Part shown: piece after piece, positions 45,628 through 53,453 of the stretch | How the letters are laid out: the number at the start of each line of letters is the position of its first letter | How positions within the stretch are numbered: position 1 is the stretch's first letter | Source: Bacteroidales bacterium | GTDB lineage: Bacteria; Bacteroidota; Bacteroidia; Bacteroidales; P3 | Direction: 5' to 3' | NCBI GenBank assembly: GCA_030523765.1 | Contig: JAUNHX010000008.1 | Span: 39,158 to 103,157, forward strand | Length of the DNA stretch: 64,000 bases | The notes under the pieces: model-generated | Seen by the model: the letters and a program-made list of their open reading frames with translations, nothing else | The model's database searches: none | Told to the model about the DNA's origin: nothing | Program-made: the position numbers and the translations under genes

Positions 45628-46734
45628 ATGTATTTGAACTCCATCGACGTCGATGTCAATGACAATATCTATATGTCTTTTAAGCGTTCGCAAGATCCCG
45701 TCGACAGGCTGCCGGTGAAGAATTCCGACTCGCTTGCCATGGAGTGGTACTCCTGCATGATACGATATAATTCAACGCTGATGCCTACAGGACTTGCACA
45801 GGTGACAGCCTCGTACACCCCAGAAGGATACTGTGTTGGAGGTCTTACTTTCTTAAGCACTTACTATGATAGCGTAACCAACTCGTTGTTCATAAATGGT
45901 TCGTCGGGAAGAGATCCGCAATATACCACCTTGAACTTTAACGGCGACACACTCAACCTTATGAACAACGCTTGCTGGCTCCGGCTCGATGCCGATGACC
46001 TCAGTCTTATTTCTTACGGCAAGGCCCGTTCAACAGCTACAAGACCCTATGAAAGGACACTTCTTTACGACGACAAATATATGTGGTCCCACAACGGCTC
46101 CTTTATAGCCAAAGATAACCGCGTCTTCTGCCAAGTGCTATACGAATGCAACATACTCTTCAACGACACTCAGATAAATAGCCCCTACGGTATGGGCCTC
46201 TTTATTTGGGACTATGACGGACGAGAGATTGCCTTCATCGACTACAATTCTAACGGCATAGATAACGAGCACGCCTACATTCACCTGAAGGACAGTTCGG
46301 TGTGGCTCAGCGGCACCTTTGATGCCGCTGCCGACTTGGGCAGCTTCCATATCAACGCCGATTATAACAGTACCGCCTATCTGGCTCGCTATACCGATAC
46401 TGCCTTTATGACACCCTACGTCTATGACTCTACAGGTGGCGATGTGCGTATCACTGTGGTGGGCGATGATGGGGCCTTCGTGGCTTACCCCAACCCCTTT
46501 CAGCAGCGCATCACCATCGAGGCGAAGGGCTGCGGACCACTGAAAGAACAAGCCTGGTTGACTGATCCCTCAGGACGCAGTGAAGAGGTTCGGATTATCC
46601 CCACTAGTGATGGACGCTATTCGTTAGATTTGACGGGTCGCCCGCAGTCTACCTATCTGTTGATCCTCGCAACTGTCTCAGGCAAGAGGCATACTGTAAG
46701 GTTGATGAAAATGAACGATGTATTTAATCAATAG
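45628..46734 (+). CDS. Type IX cargo paralogue 3, C-terminal part with sorting domain
   Basis: A 368-residue open frame continuing in the frame of the previous entry; first ATG 27 bases after the TAG. It carries the same repeats and sorting domain as the 43496 frame (VAYPNPFQQRITIEA ... STYLLILATVSGKRHTVRLMK); the last roughly 235 bases are identical to paralogue 2. Without a signal peptide it depends on read-through of the TAG to reach the type IX system. Joined, the gene would encode 695 residues. Confidence 0.7.
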   Translation: MYLNSIDVDVNDNIYMSFKRSQDPVDRLPVKNSDSLAMEWYSCMIRYNSTLMPTGLAQVTASYTPEGYCVGGLTFLSTYYDSVTNSLFINGSSGRDPQYTTLNFNGDTLNLMNNACWLRLDADDLSLISYGKARSTATRPYERTLLYDDKYMWSHNGSFIAKDNRVFCQVLYECNILFNDTQINSPYGMGLFIWDYDGREIAFIDYNSNGIDNEHAYIHLKDSSVWLSGTFDAAADLGSFHINADYNSTAYLARYTDTAFMTPYVYDSTGGDVRITVVGDDGAFVAYPNPFQQRITIEAKGCGPLKEQAWLTDPSGRSEEVRIIPTSDGRYSLDLTGRPQSTYLLILATVSGKRHTVRLMKMNDVFNQ

Positions 46735-46879
46735 AAACGCTATGATTCTTCTAATGAAGAAAAAAGATATGAGAAGAACGCAATAGAAATAGTCTATCAT
46801 AAAAATATCCAACTGGCTAAGTCTGGATTTATAAATTAGAAAAAGTATGTTTTTTTTGATTGTCAATAGATCAAGAAGG

Positions 46880-46915
46880 AAGATGGCTTCCCTGTGAAGA
46901 ACAGCTATCTTTTTT
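46880..46915 (+). terminator. Intrinsic terminator after paralogue 3
   Basis: AAGATGGCT (46880-46888) pairs with AGCTATCTT (46903-46911, one G-U pair), followed by a T-run. Its loop contains CCCTGTGAAGA (46890-46900), a sequence also found in the loop of the terminator at 53221 and nearly so at 49479. Confidence 0.75.
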
Positions 46916-47007
46916 AAATAACAGAATTGCGTAGGCTGATTTTTTGAACATAGACTATAGCTGAAGAGATGAATATTTGATACAAGAAAAATTTAAAACA
47001 AATTATT

Positions 47008-49047
47008 ATGAAAAGAATAATAACATTATTGGTATGGATATTGATTATCCTAACTCCTTGGAATAGAACCCTTGGCCAGGGGGGAAATCTTTTGGATGGA
47101 CAGTTCGAATGGGTGAAGGGCTATTACGGAGAACGGGTAGGTAATCAAATAAGTAATATGATAAAAGGGACAGTAAGCGATAGTGAGGGTAACCTATACA
47201 TACTAGGCCAAATACAACGCAGGTCTCAATGGGAGGGAGAGGACCTGCAACCCAACGGGATGCAGAACGCGTATAGCATTCTTATTGCTAAAATAGCACC
47301 CGATGGCGAGATGCTATGGAAGAAGGTAATATCCTCCAACAATAATACATATGCTCGCGCTTACGATATTAGGAAAGTGGGTGATACCGCTTTTGCCTGC
47401 CTCGTTGATATGTCATTCCCGACAGAAGATCACTATACCTATTACCTAGATACCCTTCTTACCCGAAGGGGCACCTATCCTGTGAATGGATTCACGCTGA
47501 TGGATCCAACTATTACAGCACTGATTACCTTCGATTTTAAGGGTAACGTAGAGGAACAGCATTTCTTTTGGATGACCTATACAGATACGGTTGGAAACGA
47601 CATAGTTAAATGGCACGACAACTATTCCGATCCATGGTATTACAATAATTATTTCTTTAACCCTTCGTTCGATATCGACCCCGATGGCAATATCTACATC
47701 AGTCGTGAGTTGCAAGACGATTATGGTTCTCTTTTCTCGGTTACGGATGGACAAATCAAGGGGGTAAAGTTTTGGGCAGACCATAGGCTGGTGGGCTCCT
47801 ATCAGATCGATAAGCCACCCTATGTATGGCACCAACAGCTAATTAAGTTTGCTCCCCATTTCGATACCGTGTTGGCTTGGCGCTATATAATACAACATAG
47901 CGACAGTATAAGCTACACCACCTCTGCTTCTAATGTGGTAACCGATGTCAACCAAAATGTTTACTTTAGATGCCTACATAATACTTACTTATATGAGCCT
48001 TTAACGATGGTGATCGACTCGGTGCGTGGATTGGAGTTTACTGTATCTGAGAAAAGTACTGGGGTTAGTTATCTTGTCCAATACGATTCCAACTTGAATG
48101 CCAATTGGCTGATAACACTTGGCGACAGCGTGATCAATCCATCGGGGGTCTGCTCTAATAACTTTTTTGGGGATTTGGCGTTCGACAACGATAGTAACCT
48201 ATTGTTCATCTCAGCAAACACAGCCCGCTCAACCTATTTGGATACCATGGTTTCGAACTTCTATTCGTATCCAACCTATATGGGAGAGACACTGCATCTG
48301 AAAAACAGTGCCTTCTTTATGGCCTTCCGTCTAAATGGAGCCAATCCTCCTACCTTGCATTCTTATGGTAGCTTCCCATCCCCTTTCCAATCGACCACCG
48401 TTCCGGAAGGATCCAAAGGCAACTTTGTTGTACGCAACAACTGGGTATTTATGCAGTGCGGTTTTTGGGGTACCGCTTTGTTTCCTTCACAGACCATCCG
48501 TTACGACAGTAAATATACCTTTGGGCATTGTTTGGCCATATTCGATTACAAGGGCAATTTTATCGATGGCATAGACTATGATTGCCAAGGGTTTGAAACC
48601 GATATGGGTTCGATTGAGTTGGTGGATAGTACGCTGTATCTTTGCGGTGTGACGTCTTCCGATGCTACATTTGGCGATATTCCCTTTGTTCGTTGGGGCG
48701 AAAATGTTTATGTTGCCAAATATGTCGACACGAGCTTGATGACGCCTCATATCACTATCCATATTCCTGATATTGATGCTGATGCCCATCTAGGTGTCTA
48801 TCCCAATCCCTTCCAACAGAGGGTGACCATACAGGTGGATGCATCGGAGTTGCAAACAACCAATGATATTGCTAGCGCATGGCTCACCGATATGATGGGC
48901 CACCGCGAGAAGGTGCAACTTATCGACATGGGTGGCAACCAATACACCCTTAATCTTACGAATCGCAGTCAGGGTATATATCTACTTACTCTCGTTACTT
49001 CTGGGGGCACGAAGCATACTGTTCGCCTAGTAAAGCAAGGGCAATAA
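47008..49047 (+). CDS. Secreted beta-propeller-like protein with type IX (type A) sorting domain, paralogue 4
   Basis: The intact 679-residue relative of paralogues 2 and 3: signal peptide (cleavage near TLGQ), DSEGNLYILGQIQ, FDIDPDGNIYISR, and a sorting domain (LGVYPNPFQQRVTIQV, AWLTDMMGHREKVQL, GIYLLTLVTSGGTKHTVRLVK). At the site where paralogues 2 and 3 have TAG it reads straight through (HFDTVLAWRYIIQHSDSISY), showing the ancestral gene had no stop there. It has its own upstream spacer after the terminator at 46880. Confidence 0.84.
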   Translation: MKRIITLLVWILIILTPWNRTLGQGGNLLDGQFEWVKGYYGERVGNQISNMIKGTVSDSEGNLYILGQIQRRSQWEGEDLQPNGMQNAYSILIAKIAPDGEMLWKKVISSNNNTYARAYDIRKVGDTAFACLVDMSFPTEDHYTYYLDTLLTRRGTYPVNGFTLMDPTITALITFDFKGNVEEQHFFWMTYTDTVGNDIVKWHDNYSDPWYYNNYFFNPSFDIDPDGNIYISRELQDDYGSLFSVTDGQIKGVKFWADHRLVGSYQIDKPPYVWHQQLIKFAPHFDTVLAWRYIIQHSDSISYTTSASNVVTDVNQNVYFRCLHNTYLYEPLTMVIDSVRGLEFTVSEKSTGVSYLVQYDSNLNANWLITLGDSVINPSGVCSNNFFGDLAFDNDSNLLFISANTARSTYLDTMVSNFYSYPTYMGETLHLKNSAFFMAFRLNGANPPTLHSYGSFPSPFQSTTVPEGSKGNFVVRNNWVFMQCGFWGTALFPSQTIRYDSKYTFGHCLAIFDYKGNFIDGIDYDCQGFETDMGSIELVDSTLYLCGVTSSDATFGDIPFVRWGENVYVAKYVDTSLMTPHITIHIPDIDADAHLGVYPNPFQQRVTIQVDASELQTTNDIASAWLTDMMGHREKVQLIDMGGNQYTLNLTNRSQGIYLLTLVTSGGTKHTVRLVKQGQ

Positions 49048-49478
49048 TCTAGAACCTCGCACTTTTAATTACAAAAAAAACTATATTTTTTAATAAAATA
49101 AGAGCCTAAAAGCAAATGATATACGTATTACATTAACATATATTAACGTTCCCGAATGCAACTATTATCCTTGCTTGAACGTCTTATGTATGTCAATGGC
49201 TCGTAACAAAGAGGTCTCCACGCAGATTGGTTTCTATTGCTGTTATCTTCTATCTGAAGTGCGGTGGCAATAATCCAAATGTATAACAACATAACAAAAC
49301 GTTAAATGGAACAAAACAATAATTCTTACATGGCACTACTGCCCGTAACAATGAGTGAATCTATCTTATCCGACCGATAATTGTTTTTATGACGCAGTTA
49401 TTGTTCGTCTTTTGCGCCATAACAATTATAACTAGATTGTAGATTGTATGATTTCGTAATTAAATTACGAGAAGATTC
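49048..49478 (+). other. Gene-free stretch with a long hairpin and a palindrome
   Basis: No gene. A long hairpin around 49375-49431 pairs ATAATTGTT and ATG with CAT and AACAATTAT, with an inner CGCA/TGCG. A palindrome CGTAATT-A-AATTACG follows at 49455-49469. A terminator comes next, so this is either a long 3' untranslated region of the preceding gene or a small RNA; no promoter match was found inside. Confidence 0.45.
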
Positions 49479-49514
49479 GAGCCTCCCTGCGAAGCGAGGC
49501 TCCTTCTTTTTTTT
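49479..49514 (+). terminator. Intrinsic terminator
   Basis: GAGCCTC (49479-49485) pairs with GAGGCTC (49496-49502), followed by CTTCTTTTTTTT. The loop contains CCCTGCGAAG, nearly the CCCTGTGAAG found at 46890 and 53231. Confidence 0.82.
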
Positions 49515-49614
49515 ATTCCTTATGGGCATTGTTTTCCTTTACATTTTCCCTCCTTTTCCTCTTCCACAATTCTTCGATGCTTTTATCATCCAACATCAGC
49601 GTTGTTTTTTTTCG

Positions 49615-49622
49615 TATCTTTG
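49615..49622 (+). promoter_or_regulatory. Promoter -7 box of the beta-helix gene
   Basis: TATCTTTG followed by CA; the leader before the ATG at 49669 is about 40 bases. No clear -33 element. Confidence 0.6.
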
Positions 49623-49668
49623 CATTATCATCGCAACACAATAATTTGTTATACTAAATTAATAATCA

Positions 49669-51153
49669 ATGGAAAGAAGATTATTCAGCGCACTCTTAGT
49701 GCTTTTATTGTGCACCTTTGCCCCATGTATGAACGCCTGGAGCCAAGCCCCTTTTTCTCCCTTTAACTACGGACTTGATAGTGCCACTACGGGCGAAGAA
49801 CGCTATTGGGCGCTCTATCGCACCCATGTTGCTGCTCTCGAGGCAGGTGTCGATGTGGATTATAGTGGTGTTGACACCCTTCACCTCACAATGCCTCCTC
49901 AATGGAAAAGCATACCACTGGGTTCTCATACCGACTTCCGGGGACTAGTACTCTTTGTTGAGAACCATAGCCATGATGGTGCACTCTTTTCCCGTTCGGC
50001 CCAAACCCAGTCGATCGATATGCCCAAGAGTGTGATTGATGGGGGCGACTTCCGCTCCATTCCTCAACTGGCCAAGGGGCATTACCTTCTCATTTTGCGC
50101 GATGAGCACCCCTGGGTGGCTGAACGGCTAGGCTACGGCTACCCCCATTATCGCAGTGATATCATCCTTATCCAAGAGGGTAGGGGCCTCAACCAGCCCA
50201 TCGCTCCCTACAATACCGATTCTACCCTCGTTAAGGCCTCCTACACCCCTTTGCAGGCGCCTGTCTCAGTCTCCAACCTTACTCTCCATCGGGTAGTAGG
50301 ATGCACCAAGAAAACCTATTGCATCTCGCTCCACAACCTAGATGATATAACCCTCAGTCATATCCATATCACCACCCCTCGCAGCACAATGATAGCTGAT
50401 GGTGCTATTTCGATTGGCAACTGCACCCATGTAACTCTTCGCCATATCACCGTCGATGGTACCTATTCTGGCTACGGACGAAGCCGTAACTATGGCTATG
50501 CGTTCTCTATGAATAACATATGGCATAGCACCTTTGAAGATGTGGTGGCCAATGGCAATTGGGGTGTTTTTGGCACCAACAACCTTAGTAATACTACCCT
50601 TATTCGTTGTGATGTAAACCGCTTCGATATTCACTGCTATGGTCGCGATGCCCGTTTAGTAAACTGTGTGTTACGACAAAAACAGACCCAGTTTTCCTCT
50701 ATGTATGGCACCGTTGAATTTGACAGTTGTCTCTTTGCCGATTGTATTCCCGTGCGCGTACGATCCTCTTTTAATGCTTATACCCCCTTCGATATCGTGA
50801 TGCGCAACTGCACCTTTGAGGCTACCCTCCGCCATCATGCCCTCGTTAACATGATGCTGCTCGACACCAACCTCAATCGTCGTCCCGAACTGCGACAAAA
50901 GTGTTGGCCCAACCTTACCATTGATGGCCTTACCGTTATAGCCCCTATCACTGTACGCCACCTATATCTCTATGATCCTACGGGCACTCGCAGTGAATGC
51001 CGAAAGCCTGTACACCATATCGAACAGGTCAATGTTAAAGGGGTGCGTGTGAAGCGCCCTAACGGAAAGTTGGCACCACATCTGATCGAGCTTACCTCTT
51101 ATCCCTTCGCTACCGTTAATCCTATGAAGGTTGATATCCGCTATCAGGAGTAA
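49669..51153 (+). CDS. Secreted right-handed parallel beta-helix protein
   Basis: The 494-residue protein has a signal peptide (residues 1 to about 26, ending AWSQA) and a body that reads as stacked beta-helix coils: VSNLTLHRVVGC, LHNLDDITLSHIHIT, IGNCTHVTLRHITVDG, FSMNNIWHSTFEDVVANGN, NNLSNTTLIRCDVNRFDIHCY, VEFDSCLFADC, DIVMRNCTFEA. Pectate-lyase-like folds of this kind often act on polysaccharides, but no catalytic residues can be assigned. It has no type IX sorting domain, so it is probably periplasmic or released. Confidence 0.78.
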   Translation: MERRLFSALLVLLLCTFAPCMNAWSQAPFSPFNYGLDSATTGEERYWALYRTHVAALEAGVDVDYSGVDTLHLTMPPQWKSIPLGSHTDFRGLVLFVENHSHDGALFSRSAQTQSIDMPKSVIDGGDFRSIPQLAKGHYLLILRDEHPWVAERLGYGYPHYRSDIILIQEGRGLNQPIAPYNTDSTLVKASYTPLQAPVSVSNLTLHRVVGCTKKTYCISLHNLDDITLSHIHITTPRSTMIADGAISIGNCTHVTLRHITVDGTYSGYGRSRNYGYAFSMNNIWHSTFEDVVANGNWGVFGTNNLSNTTLIRCDVNRFDIHCYGRDARLVNCVLRQKQTQFSSMYGTVEFDSCLFADCIPVRVRSSFNAYTPFDIVMRNCTFEATLRHHALVNMMLLDTNLNRRPELRQKCWPNLTIDGLTVIAPITVRHLYLYDPTGTRSECRKPVHHIEQVNVKGVRVKRPNGKLAPHLIELTSYPFATVNPMKVDIRYQE

Positions 51154-51481
51154 GTTCCTTTCCGATGATAGATGAACAATCTATTTCTTATTCTAGAATT
51201 GCCTCCTTTCTATAGGTGTGCTTTGTTAGCATTACTATCAATCTCAATGGCATTATAATGTACCTTATATGATGTGCATTTAATGGCAAGGTACAGTGTG
51301 GCTTATGTCACATCTGAGGTATTCTATTGTTTTTTGAGTTAATTATCACAGATAAATGACCCTATTGTTGTACATTTTTTTTTGCTGTTTAAAATATTGT
51401 GATACATTGAGATGGCTTTTGTATAGGAATTACTTTTTTACTTTTTCCTATTTTTTTTGCTGCTATATTAAAAAAATGTTG
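51154..51481. other. Intergenic region
   Basis: AT-rich with no gene or clear signal until the promoter at 51482. Confidence 0.4.
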
Positions 51482-51489
51482 TAATTTTG
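51482..51489 (+). promoter_or_regulatory. Promoter -7 box of the structured RNA region
   Basis: TAATTTTG followed by CA fits TAnnTTTG; a TTTG lies about 22 bases upstream. The predicted start is near 51496, at the base of the first hairpin. Confidence 0.55.
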
Positions 51490-51493
51490 CAGT

Positions 51494-51710
51494 CGCAATC
51501 CGATAGGAAGGATTGTGAAGAAGTGCATCTCACTTTATTCCGCCGAAGTAGTGAATCTGGACAATTCGCAAAAAACGAGGAAACCGGAATAAGTGTTTTG
51601 ATTGTTTGCTTTCACTGTTTGTATTTTGAGTATACAAAGCTGTGGAGCATTCCATCCAACCTTATTTGTTTCTCCGGGGAGTCCAGACCCTTCTACTTCT
51701 TTTAGGGTTT
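51494..51710 (+). ncRNA. Candidate structured RNA or long riboregulatory leader
   Basis: About 215 bases full of complementary segments: CAATCC/GGATTG (51496-51501 with 51510-51515), AAGTG/CACTT (51521-51525 with 51531-51535), TTATTCCG/CGGAATAA (51535-51542 with 51585-51592), TTTGTAT/ATACAAA (51618-51624 with 51632-51638), and a long-range pair GAAGTAG plus TCTGGAC (51545-51562) with GTCCAGA plus CTACTTC (51681-51699). The last two would form a pseudoknot with the third. It starts at a promoter and has no protein frame. I cannot match it to a known family by eye; a 6S-like RNA or a leader controlling the gene at 51805 are the options. Confidence 0.5.
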
Positions 51711-51804
51711 GATGAATGGCTCCACTTTTTCATATTGTTTTATTTGATGCATAGAGCACGGGCATCGAGTGTTGATTAAAATTGTTTTTTGATACAATAC
51801 TAAG

Positions 51805-52953
51805 ATGAAGAATATTATACTGTCAATTCTAAGCAAGTTGGGATTGGGTCGCGATGGCAAAGCATACGACTTCAGTGATGAATCGCCCAGTGGCCACAAA
51901 CTTTACTATAGGATTGTGGGCACTTCAGCTCAGGTGGCCTACCAACGCACCTCTATGCCTAGTTATCCCCACTTAGAAGGTTCGGTGGTTATTCCATCGC
52001 AGGTGGCCTATCGTGGCACTACCTATCCTGTCACCTCTATAGGTGAATCGGCCTTCTATGGTTGCGATCGCATCAGCACTATTTCGCTCCCATCCACACT
52101 CATATCGATTGGCAATTACGCCTTTATGGGTTGCAAGAAACTTACATCGATTAATATACCCCCATCGGTAACGGTTATTGGCAATTCCGCTTTCTACTAT
52201 TGTAGCGGCATTACTCAAATCACCATTCCCCCTTCAGTGGCCTCTATCGGCTTTTCGGCTTTTAAGAGCTGCATTCGCTTGGCTTCGGTCCGTTACGAGG
52301 CTGTGATGTGCAGCAAAATGGGGTTCTACCGCTATCCTGTCTTCAAAGATTGTGGCGCACTCACCTCCCTTACTATTGCCGATGGTGTGCAGTATATACC
52401 CCACTCGGCATTTGCTCGCTGCAGTCAGTTGCTAGGTGAGATAAGAATCCCCAACTCAGTACGTCGTATCGATGATTATGCTTTTCATGGATGTAACAAC
52501 ATCGAATCGCTTGTACTCCCCAATGAGGAATGCACCATAGGTCGCTATGCTTTCGAAGACTGCTCATCGCTTACCACTCTCGATATCCCTGAAGCTATAA
52601 CAGCCATAGGTGATTATGCGTTCTTCTCGTGTGCTAGCCTTACTCATGCCACCATCCCTGATACGGTCAACACCATAGGTGACTTTGCTTTCGCATTCTG
52701 TTCTGGACTTACATCCATCACCTTCGGATTGCACGTTGCACAGATAGGACAGCATACTTTACACGGATGCAATAGCCTAGAAAATATCTATATTAAGGCC
52801 CTTATTCCACCTAGTATTGATCCCCTAGCATATGAGAATTTGCCTCCTCATGTGATTGTGCATGTGCAGTCCGAGGTACTTGAGCGCTATCGTAGTGCAG
52901 AGCATTGGCAACCATTCCATATTACTGACCAAAACAACTCAAATCAATCCTAA
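51805..52953 (+). CDS. BspA-type leucine-rich-repeat protein (LRR_5)
   Basis: The 382-residue protein contains about ten BspA/LRR_5 repeats from residue 65 on, each of the form xxxIGxxAFxxCxxLxxIxIPxxV (for example TSIGESAFYGC, ISIGNYAFMGC, TAIGDYAFFSC). The N-terminus (MKNIILSILSKLGLGRDGKAYDF) is not a convincing signal peptide and there is no sorting domain, so location is uncertain. The cap region SVVIPSQVAYRGTTYPVTSIGESAF resembles the start of the LRR part of the kinase at 61319. Repeats of this type often bind host or surface proteins. Confidence 0.85.
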   Translation: MKNIILSILSKLGLGRDGKAYDFSDESPSGHKLYYRIVGTSAQVAYQRTSMPSYPHLEGSVVIPSQVAYRGTTYPVTSIGESAFYGCDRISTISLPSTLISIGNYAFMGCKKLTSINIPPSVTVIGNSAFYYCSGITQITIPPSVASIGFSAFKSCIRLASVRYEAVMCSKMGFYRYPVFKDCGALTSLTIADGVQYIPHSAFARCSQLLGEIRIPNSVRRIDDYAFHGCNNIESLVLPNEECTIGRYAFEDCSSLTTLDIPEAITAIGDYAFFSCASLTHATIPDTVNTIGDFAFAFCSGLTSITFGLHVAQIGQHTLHGCNSLENIYIKALIPPSIDPLAYENLPPHVIVHVQSEVLERYRSAEHWQPFHITDQNNSNQS

Positions 52954-53220
52954 TTAATATGAAATGCTATCATGAAGAACTTATTATACCATTTCATTAT
53001 ACTAACTGAACCCTATAAAAGAAGAAGATATGTACTTAATCAATAGTTCGGTGACGGGTCGGCCGAAGCGTATCATCCCGCACATCTTTTAACTGTTCAA
53101 GTTGGTGAATTTATTTTCTGACAACTTCAACATTCTACTGGTACTCTGTCGTCAATTATGTGATACGAAATAGTCGAATGTAACCATACACTGAACGACC
53201 TACAATTTTTTTGTAGTCCA

Positions 53221-53252
53221 AAAACAACTGCCCTGTGAAGACCAGTTGTTTT
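53221..53252. terminator. Bidirectional terminator between convergent genes
   Basis: A 10-bp perfect stem AAAACAACTG/CAGTTGTTTT (53221-53230 with 53243-53252) with A-rich and T-rich flanks. Its loop begins CCCTGTGAAGA, as at 46890. The rest of the 52954-53453 spacer has no gene. Confidence 0.65.
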
Positions 53253-53349
53253 CTTTAGATTATAATCATTTTTGAAAATGTTACAAGAGAGGTCTTTCCT
53301 CAGATAAGCAAACAACTGAGACTTCACGATGGTTTACAATATCTTTATA

Positions 53350-53379
53350 AACTGCTGAACCCATATGGGCCCAGCAGTT
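53350..53379. other. Perfect imperfect-loop hairpin downstream of the giant surface protein gene
   Basis: AACTGCTG (53350-53357) pairs with CAGCAGTT (53372-53379), with an inner CCC-ATAT-GGG stem across a symmetric two-base internal loop. No T-tract follows on either strand; it may protect the 3' end of the long minus-strand transcript. Confidence 0.45.
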
Positions 53380-53453
53380 CCAATATTGATGAATAAAAAG
53401 CGTTTCTTAGAATAATTAATATGTTGTTGTTTGGGGTATTGGTCAAGGGTGTG

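Noticed and set aside
52960..53110. Possible remnant of a type IX sorting domain gene after the LRR gene
   Set aside because: Only short stretches resemble the end of the cargo genes (for example the ACGGGTCG and TTAATCAATAG matches); too weak to call.
53350..53379. Intrinsic terminator at the GC-rich hairpin
   Set aside because: No T-tract follows on either strand; reported only as a hairpin.
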